This document shows, one piece after another, positions 1-7,769 of a stretch of DNA of 17,031 nucleotides. The DNA comes from JAWXCF01 sp034440515 (GTDB lineage: Bacteria; Bacteroidota; Bacteroidia; CAILMK01). Below the pieces are notes generated by a model. That model was not told the origin of the DNA and searched no databases. It saw nothing but the letters and a program-made list of their open reading frames with translations. Positions within the stretch are counted from its first letter, which is position 1; the number at the start of each line of letters is the position of its first letter. The DNA lies in assembly GCA_034440515.1 (NCBI GenBank), contig JAWXCF010000040.1:1-17031 (forward strand), in the 5' to 3' direction. Both the position numbers and the translations under genes were made by a program.

Positions 1-151
1 AAATAAAAAAATGAATACTAGGTTGAGAGAAAAATTAACTTTTAAAACAATATAAAATTAAGTAATATCTTTAAATTATTTTTTCTAAAGGCTATTATTT
101 AATTAAGAAATTTGTCAGTATAATTGAGTTGATTTATAAACAACCTAAACT

Positions 152-907
152 ATGAAAATAAAATATCTGCAACTAGATACAGTCAATAGCACCAATGATT
201 ATTTAAAGCAATTAACCCTTAATGAGTTAGTGGCTAATAAGAGCTTTGTATTTGCAAATGAACAAACTAAAGGTAAGGGGCAACTAGGTAATACTTGGAT
301 AAGTGCGTATGGTGAGAATATTTTAACATCTTGTTTCTTAAGTTTTTCTAATCTACTAATTAGCAAACAAGTAACATTAACTATGTTAACTTGTCTTGGA
401 ATACATCAATTCTTATTAGAAATATTGGGAGTGGATAAAGATGTCAAGATTAAATGGCCAAATGATATCTATGTGAACAATAAAAAAATATGTGGCATTT
501 TAATAGAAAATTCCTTTGTAGGTCATCATATTGAGTCTTCTATTATAGGAATTGGACTTAATTGTAATCAAAGAAATTTTGATTTACCTAACGTAACTTC
601 AATAGCCTTAATATTGAATGAGAAATTAGACTTAAATACTCTTAAGCAGAAATTTATTGAAACATTATTGCCTTATTTTGACCAAATGTTAGCTACACCA
701 AATTATTCTGACCTAAAGATAAAATATATGTCTAAGCTAATGGGAGTGAATGAGATGTTTTTGTATGAGGACAACATAAGTGATTCTATACTTTGTGGTG
801 TAATTACAGATATAGACGAGCTAGGTAGGGTAGTGATAAAAAATGTAACTACAGGTCAGGTTATGGTATATAATAATAAAGAGATTAGCCTTATAATTAA
901 TTTATAG
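152..907 (+). CDS. birA: Biotin--[acetyl-CoA-carboxylase] ligase, group I (no DNA-binding domain)
   Basis: Activates biotin with ATP and transfers it to the carrier-protein lysine of biotin-dependent carboxylases in the cytoplasm. The 251-residue protein starts directly with the catalytic domain: STN at 13-15, the biotinyl-AMP loop at about 40-49 (KGKGQLGNTW), the catalytic-lysine motif KWPND at 101-105, KKICGILIE at 111-119 and GIGLN at 133-137. A small C-terminal SH3-like domain follows (about 205-251). There is no N-terminal helix-turn-helix, so this is a group I ligase that should not act as the biotin operon repressor, unlike E. coli BirA. The ATG at 152 has no Shine-Dalgarno before it, as is usual for this phylum. 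The 3' end overlaps the convergent dioxygenase gene by 11 bp. The family call is firm. Confidence 0.96.
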   Translation: MKIKYLQLDTVNSTNDYLKQLTLNELVANKSFVFANEQTKGKGQLGNTWISAYGENILTSCFLSFSNLLISKQVTLTMLTCLGIHQFLLEILGVDKDVKIKWPNDIYVNNKKICGILIENSFVGHHIESSIIGIGLNCNQRNFDLPNVTSIALILNEKLDLNTLKQKFIETLLPYFDQMLATPNYSDLKIKYMSKLMGVNEMFLYEDNISDSILCGVITDIDELGRVVIKNVTTGQVMVYNNKEISLIINL

Positions 908-1829
908 TAGAAGTACCCCAATTTATAATCTCATCTTCTGTAAATAAATTTGGGAAAAAGATTCTAAGTTGATGTCTTGGGGGTAAATACTGCTGCCAAT
1001 TAGTTCCTCCAGTAGCAGCAACATCTTCATCATTAGATTTTAAATATCTAACTGCACTCTTATAATGCATTAGCGGCCACTTTACATTTATACAAGCATC
1101 TAATTCTCTAAGTGAAGCTTTTAAATCTGTATCAAGTAAATTTTGCCCAGCCAATGAAGTGGATATTTCCGATATGGTTTTACCGCTAAGAGCTAAGGCA
1201 TAATCTTTAAGCATTTTGTCATACTTTGATTCAAAATTATTTAGAGTCAATGTTTTGCTACCGTCACTTTGTTGTGTAGCGCCCCAACGCCAATAAATAG
1301 CAGCATATTGTTGATCAAAATCAACATTTTTTAGAGATTCCCTTTGCTCACGCTGAACTAAGTTAGCGACAGGAGTACACGCTAACTCTATCATTCTATA
1401 TTGTGCTGATTGAAAACCTGAAGCAGGTAACAAGGACATTCGGAATTTCAAGAACTGTTCCTGCTCCATACCTTGTATCATTATTTCAAAGCTGGCAATT
1501 AAATTTTGGAAGTAGGCATTTATACGATCAACCCTCATTTTAAGTTTAGAGTGTATTCCTTCTTCAAACTCTTTTTTTACTTGGGCTAGCTCCCACAGAC
1601 TCAACTTGAAATACAATTCTGTTATTTGATGATAAATAATGAATATCATTTCATCAGGAATGTCTGTCCTTGTATTTTGTAAATTTAGGAGTGCATCAAG
1701 ACCAATATAATCCCAATAATGGACATACTTATTATAGACCAATCCCTCTAAATATGCCTCAAATGCTTGATTATCTCTTTGATACTTATCTTTTAATAAT
1801 TCAATTAGCTGTTCTGTTCTTTCTGACAT
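897..1829 (-). CDS. Tryptophan 2,3-dioxygenase family protein
   Basis: Heme enzyme family that opens the indole ring of L-tryptophan to N-formylkynurenine with O2, the first step of kynurenine-type tryptophan breakdown. Visible in the 310 residues: the distal-histidine segment YHQITELYFK (His67), the substrate-binding helix FRMSLLPASGFQS (Arg130 and 137-141), and the probable axial heme ligand His255 in MHYKSAVRYL. The substrate-loop Thr273-Gly-Gly is kept, but the usual GTGGSSG reads ATGGTNW here. Length is close to the bacterial family norm (about 280-310). It lies 25 bp downstream of rfbC on the same strand, so the two are probably co-transcribed. No other kynurenine-pathway gene is in the window. 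Family membership is firm; strict tryptophan specificity is inferred, because of the loop change and the missing pathway neighbours. kynA would be the symbol if it is confirmed. Confidence 0.87.
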   Translation of the reverse strand: MSERTEQLIELLKDKYQRDNQAFEAYLEGLVYNKYVHYWDYIGLDALLNLQNTRTDIPDEMIFIIYHQITELYFKLSLWELAQVKKEFEEGIHSKLKMRVDRINAYFQNLIASFEIMIQGMEQEQFLKFRMSLLPASGFQSAQYRMIELACTPVANLVQREQRESLKNVDFDQQYAAIYWRWGATQQSDGSKTLTLNNFESKYDKMLKDYALALSGKTISEISTSLAGQNLLDTDLKASLRELDACINVKWPLMHYKSAVRYLKSNDEDVAATGGTNWQQYLPPRHQLRIFFPNLFTEDEIINWGTSTIN

Positions 1830-1854
1830 ATTAAATTTTATTAATCAAACTTAA

Positions 1855-2397
1855 TTACCTAAATATTTGGCCCCACGTGGGTAATAATAAATCTTTGGCT
1901 GATACTGACAATTCTAAATCTTGTATTGGCCAGTCAATATTAAGATTTTCATCGCTATATATAATCCCTCTTTCAGAAGATTTATTATAAGGTCCATTTA
2001 CTTTGTATTGAAACAATACATCATCTGTTAATGCTAAAAAGCCGTGTGCATAGCCGGACCCAACATATAGTGAGTCTCCATTATCAGCTGACAATCTAAA
2101 ACTTCTGAATTCACCAAAACTATCACTATCTTTTTGTATGTCGACCACTACATCATATACTTCGCCTTTTAGTACGGTTATATATTTAGTTTGAGAAAAT
2201 GGTGGCAGTTGATAATGAAGTCCTCTAAGTGTACCTAGTTTAGATAGGGATATATTATCTTGATTATAGTTGTCAATTAATTTTAATACTTGAAATTTAG
2301 ACGAATTGAAATTTTCGAAAAAAAATCCCCTTTCATCGTGAAAAATTTCTCTCTTAATTATGAAAACATCTTTAAAATCTGTTTCTATTTTTTGCAT
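1855..2397 (-). CDS. rfbC: dTDP-4-dehydrorhamnose 3,5-epimerase
   Basis: Cytoplasmic cupin enzyme (RmlC) that epimerises C3 and C5 of dTDP-4-keto-6-deoxyglucose, the third step of dTDP-L-rhamnose synthesis for surface polysaccharides. The 180-residue protein has typical length. The N-terminal part carries DERGFFFENF (21-30). The core has GTLRGLHYQ (55-63, with catalytic His61), KGEVYDVVVDI (78-88) and GYAHGFLAL (115-123). Tyr131 lies in QYKVNGPY, and the C-terminal region has the conserved INIDWP-like segment at about 152-157. rfbA, rfbB and rfbD are not in the window, so the rest of the pathway must be elsewhere. It is the first gene of a probable two-gene minus-strand unit with the dioxygenase. 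The ATG at 2397 has no Shine-Dalgarno and faces a 167-bp divergent gap. Confidence 0.94.
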   Translation of the reverse strand: MQKIETDFKDVFIIKREIFHDERGFFFENFNSSKFQVLKLIDNYNQDNISLSKLGTLRGLHYQLPPFSQTKYITVLKGEVYDVVVDIQKDSDSFGEFRSFRLSADNGDSLYVGSGYAHGFLALTDDVLFQYKVNGPYNKSSERGIIYSDENLNIDWPIQDLELSVSAKDLLLPTWGQIFR

Positions 2398-2411
2398 TGA
2401 TTTAAAAATCA

Positions 2412-2466
2412 GATATTTGAATGTGATATATTTCTATTATAAGTTCTAAATATTTAGTCAAATATC
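2412..2466. repeat. Inverted repeat and palindrome in the rfbC / T9SS-protein divergent gap
   Basis: The 167-bp gap between divergent genes holds a perfect 9-bp inverted repeat, GATATTTGA at 2412-2420 and TCAAATATC at 2458-2466, 37 bp apart. A perfect 12-bp palindrome, CTAAATATTTAG (2446-2457), lies directly beside the right arm. It sits close to the rfbC start and could be an operator. In DNA this AT-rich, repeats of this size also arise by chance, so a regulatory role is only a possibility. Confidence 0.3.
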
Positions 2467-2523
2467 GGAAATAAATTATAGAACAGTAGCATTCTTTCTA
2501 CAAGCAATGTAATTTGTTTTGCT

Positions 2524-2531
2524 TAAGTTTG
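2524..2531 (+). promoter_or_regulatory. Probable -7 promoter element of the T9SS-cargo gene
   Basis: TAAGTTTG matches the Bacteroidota -7 consensus TAnnTTTG exactly, 33 bp before the ATG at 2565. This would give a leader of roughly 25-30 nt. No clear TTG lies at the usual -33 distance, so the call rests on the -7 match and its position. Confidence 0.5.
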
Positions 2532-2564
2532 TAAATTGACACAATACTTCAAATATAATTAACT

Positions 2565-4427
2565 ATGAAGAAATTTTTACTGGGAATATGCCTATTGCCG
2601 TTGGCAATTCAGGCCCAGAATAAGTACAAAGCTGAGGTACCAGAATCTGTATCTAAATCGCCACAATTGAAAAGTAGTGTTACTAGCGATAAAAATAATG
2701 GGGTAGTAGGTATGAAAATCAGACCCTCAGTAAAACCACGTAGGTATGACACAGCTGTAACTATAGTAGGATATACTTACTATGATTTACAAACGAATAA
2801 TTCAGTACCTCGCAGGTTGGTTAGACACCCAAATGGTAACTTTTCACTAGTATGGACCAGTTCTCAAAATACGGATAAAGCATTTCCAGATAGAGGGTCA
2901 GCGTATAGTTACTATAACGGTACCAGCTGGTCAGCTTACAATATAAATAGATTAGAAACTGAACGTGCAGGTTGGCCTAACATTGTTGATGTGACAACTG
3001 GTGGAACTACTAAAGAATATTTGGTATCACACTACGCATCAGGCGATGGAATATTAAGCGGTGGCCAATATTGGTTGAGCAACAGTGCGATAGGTCAATC
3101 TAATTTTTCAGTTTTATTTGAAAAGGATAAACCTAGAGGTCCACTTTGGATAAGAACGGCAGCTACAGGTAAATATATTCACGCAATTGGTTGCTATACA
3201 GATTCTAGAGTCATCAGATCTATTCGTACACCAATGGTTTACTACAGATATGATGTAACAACACAAAAGTTTGTAGATGATGCCGTTCTGCTACCAGGAT
3301 ATGATTCTAGTAGAGTAGGAGGGGGTACTGCAGATAATTATTCTATAGACGCACGTGGTGCAACTGTAGCAATTGTTGTAGGTGGTATTGCCAACGACTT
3401 AATGTTATTTAAGTCTAACGATAGTGGAAAAACTTGGAAAAAAACAATTGTTGACTCATTCCAATATGCTCCATATTTTCCAAATGTTGATGCAGCATTT
3501 GATACAACATTATCAAGTGACGGAACAGCATCAGTTATGCTTGATGCTAATAATGTTGCGCACGTATTCTATTCTCCTCAACGTTTGCTAAATGAAATTG
3601 AGGGTGATAGTTCATACAGCATTTTCTTTGACAATATTGGAGGAATTGTACACTGGGACGAGGTTGAGAAAACTAAAATAACATTAGGTGGGGTTATTGA
3701 TTATGATAACGATAGAACAATATCTATTGATAGAAATAACAGTGTTAATACTGGTGCTGGTTACGGTGGTAGCAATTTGTGTACTTTCCCAATGGGTGCA
3801 GTAGATGCACAAGGAAATTTATATGCTATCTATTCAGCTCCACACGAAATAGATGCAAATCCTGATCAATTAAAGTACAGACACGTATACGTTTGTGCCT
3901 CAATAGATGGAGGTAGTACTTGGTCAAGTCCACAAGATTTAACACCAACAGAAGGATTAGAGAATGTATTTGCATCAGTAGTTAGAGACGCAGATAACAA
4001 TCTGTATATGTCTTGGATGCGTGACGAATTGCCAGGCATCTATTTGGTTAACAATTCACAAGAACTACAAAGAAATCAAATCTTATTTGACAAGTTTCCA
4101 GTGACAGATATTCTTCAAAACAGAATTGGTCTTTATAATGCATCAGTAGGTAAAGTTGCAAATAACTTGTTTAACATCAATGAATTATATCCAAATCCAG
4201 CAGAAAATATTGCTTACGTAAATGTAAACTTTGCTAAACCAACCCTTGCTACTGTGAGAGTATTAGACCTGACTGGTAAGGCTATACAAACGGTAGGTAA
4301 TTCACAAATGTTATCTGGTGACTATAGTTTCAAACTAGATCTAGCAAATGTACCAAGTGGCGTATATATGGTAGAGGTTAATGCTGGAAATATGACCGCT
4401 ACAAAACGTTTAGTTGTAACAAAATAA
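2565..4427 (+). CDS. Secreted Asp-box (BNR-like) protein with T9SS type A sorting domain
   Basis: Predicted cargo of the Bacteroidota type IX secretion system, exported by Sec and then sorted to or through the outer membrane. A signal peptide spans residues 1-17 (MKKFLLGICLLPLAIQA, cleavage before Gln18). The body (about 60-530) is rich in beta-strand patterns and has two Asp-box-like motifs of the sialidase/BNR beta-propeller type, SNDSGKTW at 284-291 and SIDGGSTW at 446-453. The last 80 or so residues (about 537-620) are a typical Por/T9SS C-terminal domain: ELYPNPAENIAYV, then VRVLDLTGKAI, then VPSGVYMVEV, ending in KRLVVTK. The catalytic residues of a true sialidase are not evident, so I give no enzymatic function; adhesion, glycan binding or hydrolysis are all possible. 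A strong terminator follows at 4451. Confidence 0.9.
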   Translation: MKKFLLGICLLPLAIQAQNKYKAEVPESVSKSPQLKSSVTSDKNNGVVGMKIRPSVKPRRYDTAVTIVGYTYYDLQTNNSVPRRLVRHPNGNFSLVWTSSQNTDKAFPDRGSAYSYYNGTSWSAYNINRLETERAGWPNIVDVTTGGTTKEYLVSHYASGDGILSGGQYWLSNSAIGQSNFSVLFEKDKPRGPLWIRTAATGKYIHAIGCYTDSRVIRSIRTPMVYYRYDVTTQKFVDDAVLLPGYDSSRVGGGTADNYSIDARGATVAIVVGGIANDLMLFKSNDSGKTWKKTIVDSFQYAPYFPNVDAAFDTTLSSDGTASVMLDANNVAHVFYSPQRLLNEIEGDSSYSIFFDNIGGIVHWDEVEKTKITLGGVIDYDNDRTISIDRNNSVNTGAGYGGSNLCTFPMGAVDAQGNLYAIYSAPHEIDANPDQLKYRHVYVCASIDGGSTWSSPQDLTPTEGLENVFASVVRDADNNLYMSWMRDELPGIYLVNNSQELQRNQILFDKFPVTDILQNRIGLYNASVGKVANNLFNINELYPNPAENIAYVNVNFAKPTLATVRVLDLTGKAIQTVGNSQMLSGDYSFKLDLANVPSGVYMVEVNAGNMTATKRLVVTK

Positions 4428-4450
4428 TTTTTTAAATATTTTTTTAGTAT

Positions 4451-4485
4451 ATAGCCTGAACTTAACAAGTTCAGGCTATTTTTTT
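4451..4485 (+). terminator. Strong intrinsic terminator with a perfect 13-bp stem
   Basis: ATAGCCTGAACTT (4451-4463) pairs perfectly with AAGTTCAGGCTAT (4467-4479) across a 3-nt loop, and a run of seven T (4479-4485) follows. It lies 23 bp after the stop of the T9SS-cargo gene. It ends only 4 bp before the ATG of the next gene on the same strand, which is unusual. Confidence 0.92.
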
Positions 4486-4489
4486 GCCT

Positions 4490-5281
4490 ATGTATTTAAT
4501 TCTAAATATCCACTTGAAAATTTGCATCAAAATAGGTCTCATTTTATTCTGCACTTTCCTTTCTGTATTATTAAATGGGCAAGATAGTAGTAGTAGGTTA
4601 GAGTTTAATACTAACATAGGAATAGTAATGCCGAGTAATTACCAAATACAAAACGTATCCACAAGTTTTAAACTAAACTCTTTACTAGCAGCGCATATTC
4701 AATATCAATATAAGAAATATTTTATTAATGGGGGCATCCAAAATGTTGCAATAGGTTACATTACTAAACAGTCTAATTTCGGAGTAATTAACGACAAGAA
4801 TGGCAATTTAAAGTCTATCGATTATTTAGGTCGAGAATGTAATTATGTAAATGCAGTGACAGCTTTGGGCTATACGGTTATTAAAAAAAAGTATTTTAAA
4901 CTATCATTTGTATATGGTACTGGACTAAATTGGTGCTATAAAATAAATAATAGCTCATTCACTGTAAATAAGGAAGATTTGTTAATTTCCAAAAGCAAGG
5001 TATTTGGGTTTAATGAAAGTCGCAGTTATTTCTTTTCTGAGCGACAATTTTCTTATGGATTTGATATTGGTTTGTTCAATTCGTCACAAGATTATATGAC
5101 AATAGGATACAGATATTATAACTTCAAGTCGCCCAATATTACTTTAAATCATAATTTACACACAATAGAATTAAGTGCCCACTTTCAATTAAGGCATAGA
5201 ACTAAGTATAAACTTAAAGAAGCTAATCCTTATGATCCTGTATGGGTATTAAATAATAAAAACCCTATTGGAGTATTCTAA
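4490..5281 (+). CDS. Exported protein, probable outer-membrane beta-barrel, function unknown
   Basis: 263 residues, not recognised as a named family. The N-terminus (residues 1-30) is an export signal with basic residues in LKICIK followed by a hydrophobic stretch, with cleavage likely near NG/QDSS. The mature part alternates polar and hydrophobic or aromatic residues in short strands separated by turns (for example AAHIQYQYKKYFINGGIQ, FKLSFVYGTGLNW, YMTIGYRYYNF, HTIELSAHFQL), the pattern of a small outer-membrane beta-barrel. I chose the ATG at 4490 over the in-frame TTG at 4484 because the TTG lies inside the terminator T-run. There is no Shine-Dalgarno and almost no leader. It follows the T9SS-cargo gene on the same strand, so a surface partnership is conceivable but unproven. 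Its stop codon lies inside the terminator stem at 5263-5286. Confidence 0.75.
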   Translation: MYLILNIHLKICIKIGLILFCTFLSVLLNGQDSSSRLEFNTNIGIVMPSNYQIQNVSTSFKLNSLLAAHIQYQYKKYFINGGIQNVAIGYITKQSNFGVINDKNGNLKSIDYLGRECNYVNAVTALGYTVIKKKYFKLSFVYGTGLNWCYKINNSSFTVNKEDLLISKSKVFGFNESRSYFFSERQFSYGFDIGLFNSSQDYMTIGYRYYNFKSPNITLNHNLHTIELSAHFQLRHRTKYKLKEANPYDPVWVLNNKNPIGVF

Positions 5282-5290
5282 TAGGGCTTT
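5263..5290. terminator. Probable bidirectional terminator between convergent genes
   Basis: CCCTATTGGA (5263-5272) pairs with TCTAATAGGG (5277-5286) over a GTAT loop: ten pairs, one of them G-U. On the plus strand it is followed by CTTTTATTT, and on the minus strand by TTTTTATTATTT. It can therefore stop both the beta-barrel gene, whose stop codon 5279-5281 is in the stem, and rpsA arriving from the right. Confidence 0.85.
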
Positions 5291-5310
5291 TATTTATATA
5301 GGAAAGAAAA

Positions 5311-7734
5311 CTATGCTTTCTCTTCTTCTTTATCAGTATCTGCTTCTTCTGTTGGAGTTTCCTCTGTAGGGGTTTCCTCTACTTCAGTTTCGGCAGTAGC
5401 TTCAGGTGTAGTAGTTTCCTCTACATCAGTTTCAGCAATTGCTTCTTCTGTAGTAGTTTCCTCTACCTCAGTTTCAGCAGTAGCTTCATCTGTAGGAGTT
5501 TCATTTACTTCAGTTTCTGCAGTTGCTTGTTCTGTTGGAGTTTCCTCTACTTCGGTTTCGGCAGTTGCTTGTTCTGTTGGAGTTTCCTCTGTAGTTGTTT
5601 CCTCTACTTCAGTTTCAGCAGTTGCTTTTTCTGTAGTTGTTTCCACTACTTCGGTTTCGGCAGTTGCTTGTTCTGTTGGAGTTTCGTCTACTTCAGTTTC
5701 GGCAGTTGCTTGTTCTGTTGGAGTAGATTCAATATCAGTAGCAGATGTATCAGCGTCATCGGTTTTATCCTTTGCTGCTTGTTTTGCATCCATTTCAGCT
5801 ATTGCAACTTTTTGTTTTACCTTGTCTTGCTCCTCCATTTGATTTTTCAATTGTTGCAAGATGTCAAGTTCGTCAGCTAAAGTTGATTTTTCAGAACTTT
5901 TTACAGCTTTTTTAGCCTCAGTTTTTTTTGCTTTTTCCTTAGATGCATCAAGATCTGCCATTGTACCTTCATTTTTCCACACATCAGAATGTGAAACTAT
6001 GATTTTACGGCTTCCTTTGTCGAATTCAAGTACTTTAAATTCAAGCGTATCTTCAGGTTTAATTTTACCCTTATCTTCAAGTGCTAGGTATTTTTTAGGA
6101 GCGAAAGCCTCAACACCATAAGGCATTGTGATTAAAGCACCTTTTTCATCAATTGTGTTGATTACACCTTGGTGCACTGAACCCATAATGAAAATACTTT
6201 CAAAAGTATCCCAAGGATCTTCTTCTAGTTGTTTGTGACCTAGGCTAAGTCTTCTATTTTCCATATCGATACCTAGTACCAATACGTCTAATGCTTCTCC
6301 TACTTTGATAAATTCTGCTGGGTGTGCAAATTTGCGAGTCCAACTTAGGTCACTGATGTGAACTAAGCCATCTATACCTTCAGTTAGTTCAACGAACAAT
6401 CCGAAATTGGTAAGACTACGAACAATTGAACTATGCTTGCTACCAACAGGGAATTTTTCCTCAATGTTAGACCAAGGGTCGTCGTTTAATTGTTTTAGAC
6501 CTAATGAAAGTTTGCGATCTTCTCTATCTATGGTTAATACCTTAGCTTTCACTTCGTCGCCAACTTTAACGTATTCTGATGGTGACTTAAGGTGTGTACT
6601 CCAAGACATTTCTGAGACGTGTACCAAGCCCTCTACACCAGGGAATATTTCTACGAAAGCTCCGTAATCTTCTAAGTTAACTACTTTACCTAATACTTCA
6701 GAACCTTCTACAATTTCTTCTGGTAAAGTATCCCAAGGGTGAGCAGTTAATTGCTTCATACCTAGAGAAATTCTTTTCTTATCCTCATCATAGTCTAATA
6801 CTACGACGTTTATTTTCTCACCCAATTGTAGAACTTCCTCTGGGTGGTTAATTCTGCCCCAACTTACATCTGTAATGTGGATTAGACCATCAACACCACC
6901 TAAGTCAACGAATACACCGAAGGTTGTTAAGTTTTTAACTATACCTTCTAGTACTTGACCTTTCTCTAACCTGCCAAGTATCTCTACTTTTTGTGCCTCA
7001 AGGTCGCTTTCTATTATGGCTTTGTGTGATACTACAATGTTTCTATATACTTCGTTAATTTTAACGACTTTTAAATCCATTCTGGTACCTACATATATAT
7101 CGTAATCTTTAATAGGTTTCACATCTAATTGAGAACCTGGTAAGAATGCGTCTAGAGTAAACAACTCTACTATCATACCACCTTTAGTTCTGTCCTTAAT
7201 GTACCCGTTAACGATTTCTTGATTCTCATAGGCAGCCACAATTTTACCCCAAGCACCTTCAGCGAGAGCTTTTTTGTGTGAGATAACAATTTGACCGTTT
7301 TTGTCTTCTTTGTTTTCTACAATTACCTCAACTTCATCACCAACTTTTAAATCGGGCGAGTTTCTAAATTCAGATAATGGGATTAGTCCGTCAGACTTAA
7401 AACCAAGGTTAATAACGACATCTTTGTCAGTTATACCTGCTACGATTCCTTTAATAACTTCTTTTTCTTGAATGTCATTAAACGTACTTGCGTATTGGTC
7501 TTCAACTTCTTTAGAAATGTTTTTGTTACTGAAGGTATTGGAGTTATCCATATTATCCCAGTCAAAATCTTCTAAAGATTGGTTGGCATTTGCGAAACTA
7601 GTTTTTGTAGTTTCAGTAGTTTCTTCTACAAGCTCACTTGTAGGAACTTCTGTTACCTCAGTAACAGGTGCGTTTTCTGCGACTTGAGCGTCTTGCTCAT
7701 TCAACAGGTCTTTTTCTTCTTGATTATTAGTCAT
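5311..7734 (-). CDS. rpsA: 30S ribosomal protein S1 with long acidic repeat tail
   Basis: S1 binds single-stranded mRNA on the small ribosomal subunit and helps initiation. Six S1/OB-fold domains can be read in the 807 residues, at about 92-157, 173-240, 258-329, 343-416, 430-503 and 518-587. Domain 2 has the ribosome-docking type sequence TKGGMIVELFTLDAFLPG; domains 3-5 have the canonical GLIHITDVSW-like core and end in SLGMKQL-type motifs. An acidic Thr/Glu-rich leader (about 20-45) precedes the domains. After them come a Lys/Ala-rich linker (598-617), a helical stretch (619-655) and a tail of tandem 14-residue repeats (671-792) ending in acidic residues. The protein is clearly longer than usual for S1 (E. 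coli 557). It has its own promoter and a textbook Shine-Dalgarno, so it is probably expressed independently of ispD, 63 bp upstream. Confidence 0.95.
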   Translation of the reverse strand: MTNNQEEKDLLNEQDAQVAENAPVTEVTEVPTSELVEETTETTKTSFANANQSLEDFDWDNMDNSNTFSNKNISKEVEDQYASTFNDIQEKEVIKGIVAGITDKDVVINLGFKSDGLIPLSEFRNSPDLKVGDEVEVIVENKEDKNGQIVISHKKALAEGAWGKIVAAYENQEIVNGYIKDRTKGGMIVELFTLDAFLPGSQLDVKPIKDYDIYVGTRMDLKVVKINEVYRNIVVSHKAIIESDLEAQKVEILGRLEKGQVLEGIVKNLTTFGVFVDLGGVDGLIHITDVSWGRINHPEEVLQLGEKINVVVLDYDEDKKRISLGMKQLTAHPWDTLPEEIVEGSEVLGKVVNLEDYGAFVEIFPGVEGLVHVSEMSWSTHLKSPSEYVKVGDEVKAKVLTIDREDRKLSLGLKQLNDDPWSNIEEKFPVGSKHSSIVRSLTNFGLFVELTEGIDGLVHISDLSWTRKFAHPAEFIKVGEALDVLVLGIDMENRRLSLGHKQLEEDPWDTFESIFIMGSVHQGVINTIDEKGALITMPYGVEAFAPKKYLALEDKGKIKPEDTLEFKVLEFDKGSRKIIVSHSDVWKNEGTMADLDASKEKAKKTEAKKAVKSSEKSTLADELDILQQLKNQMEEQDKVKQKVAIAEMDAKQAAKDKTDDADTSATDIESTPTEQATAETEVDETPTEQATAETEVVETTTEKATAETEVEETTTEETPTEQATAETEVEETPTEQATAETEVNETPTDEATAETEVEETTTEEAIAETDVEETTTPEATAETEVEETPTEETPTEEADTDKEEEKA
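5359..5724 (-). repeat. In-frame 42-bp tandem repeats encoding the S1 acidic tail
   Basis: Eight units of 14 residues with consensus TPTEQATAETEVEE lie in rpsA codons 671-787. Two 5-residue partial units (TTTEE at 713-717 and TPTEE at 788-792) break or extend the array. All unit lengths are multiples of three bases. At DNA level some units are near-identical (for example the stretches around 5529-5580 and 5668-5724 share long exact blocks), which suggests recent duplication by slippage or unequal recombination. Copy number is likely to vary between strains, and short-read assemblies may collapse it. Confidence 0.93.
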
Positions 7735-7743
7735 TCACGATGT

Positions 7744-7749
7744 CCTCCT
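7744..7749 (-). promoter_or_regulatory. Shine-Dalgarno sequence of rpsA
   Basis: On the minus strand the rpsA leader reads AAAAAAGGAGGACATCGTGA before the ATG. AGGAGG ends 9 nt before the start codon, which is ideal spacing. It is the only strong Shine-Dalgarno before any gene in the window, and it fixes the start at 7734. Confidence 0.9.
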
Positions 7750-7769
7750 TTTTTCAGGATATGAGCGTG

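Noticed and set aside
11..55. Short open frame (14 codons) at the left edge
   Set aside because: Too short, no family likeness and no ribosome-binding or promoter support. The first 151 bases are AT-rich and probably a promoter region, perhaps shared with a divergent gene off the left edge.
881..932. GAGATTA ... TAATCTC inverted repeat at the birA/dioxygenase junction as a terminator
   Set aside because: Only 7 bp of stem around a loop of about 38 nt and no T-run; not a credible intrinsic terminator.
5359..5724. Regular ~42-bp repeats suggesting a CRISPR array or a non-coding repeat
   Set aside because: Units are contiguous with no unique spacers, keep the rpsA frame exactly and encode a 14-residue unit; no cas genes are nearby.
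5527..5880. Plus-strand open frame, Cys/Phe/Ser-rich, with repeated motifs
   Set aside because: It is the antisense shadow of the rpsA repeat tail; its repeats are just the complement of the 42-bp units, and it has no independent family likeness.
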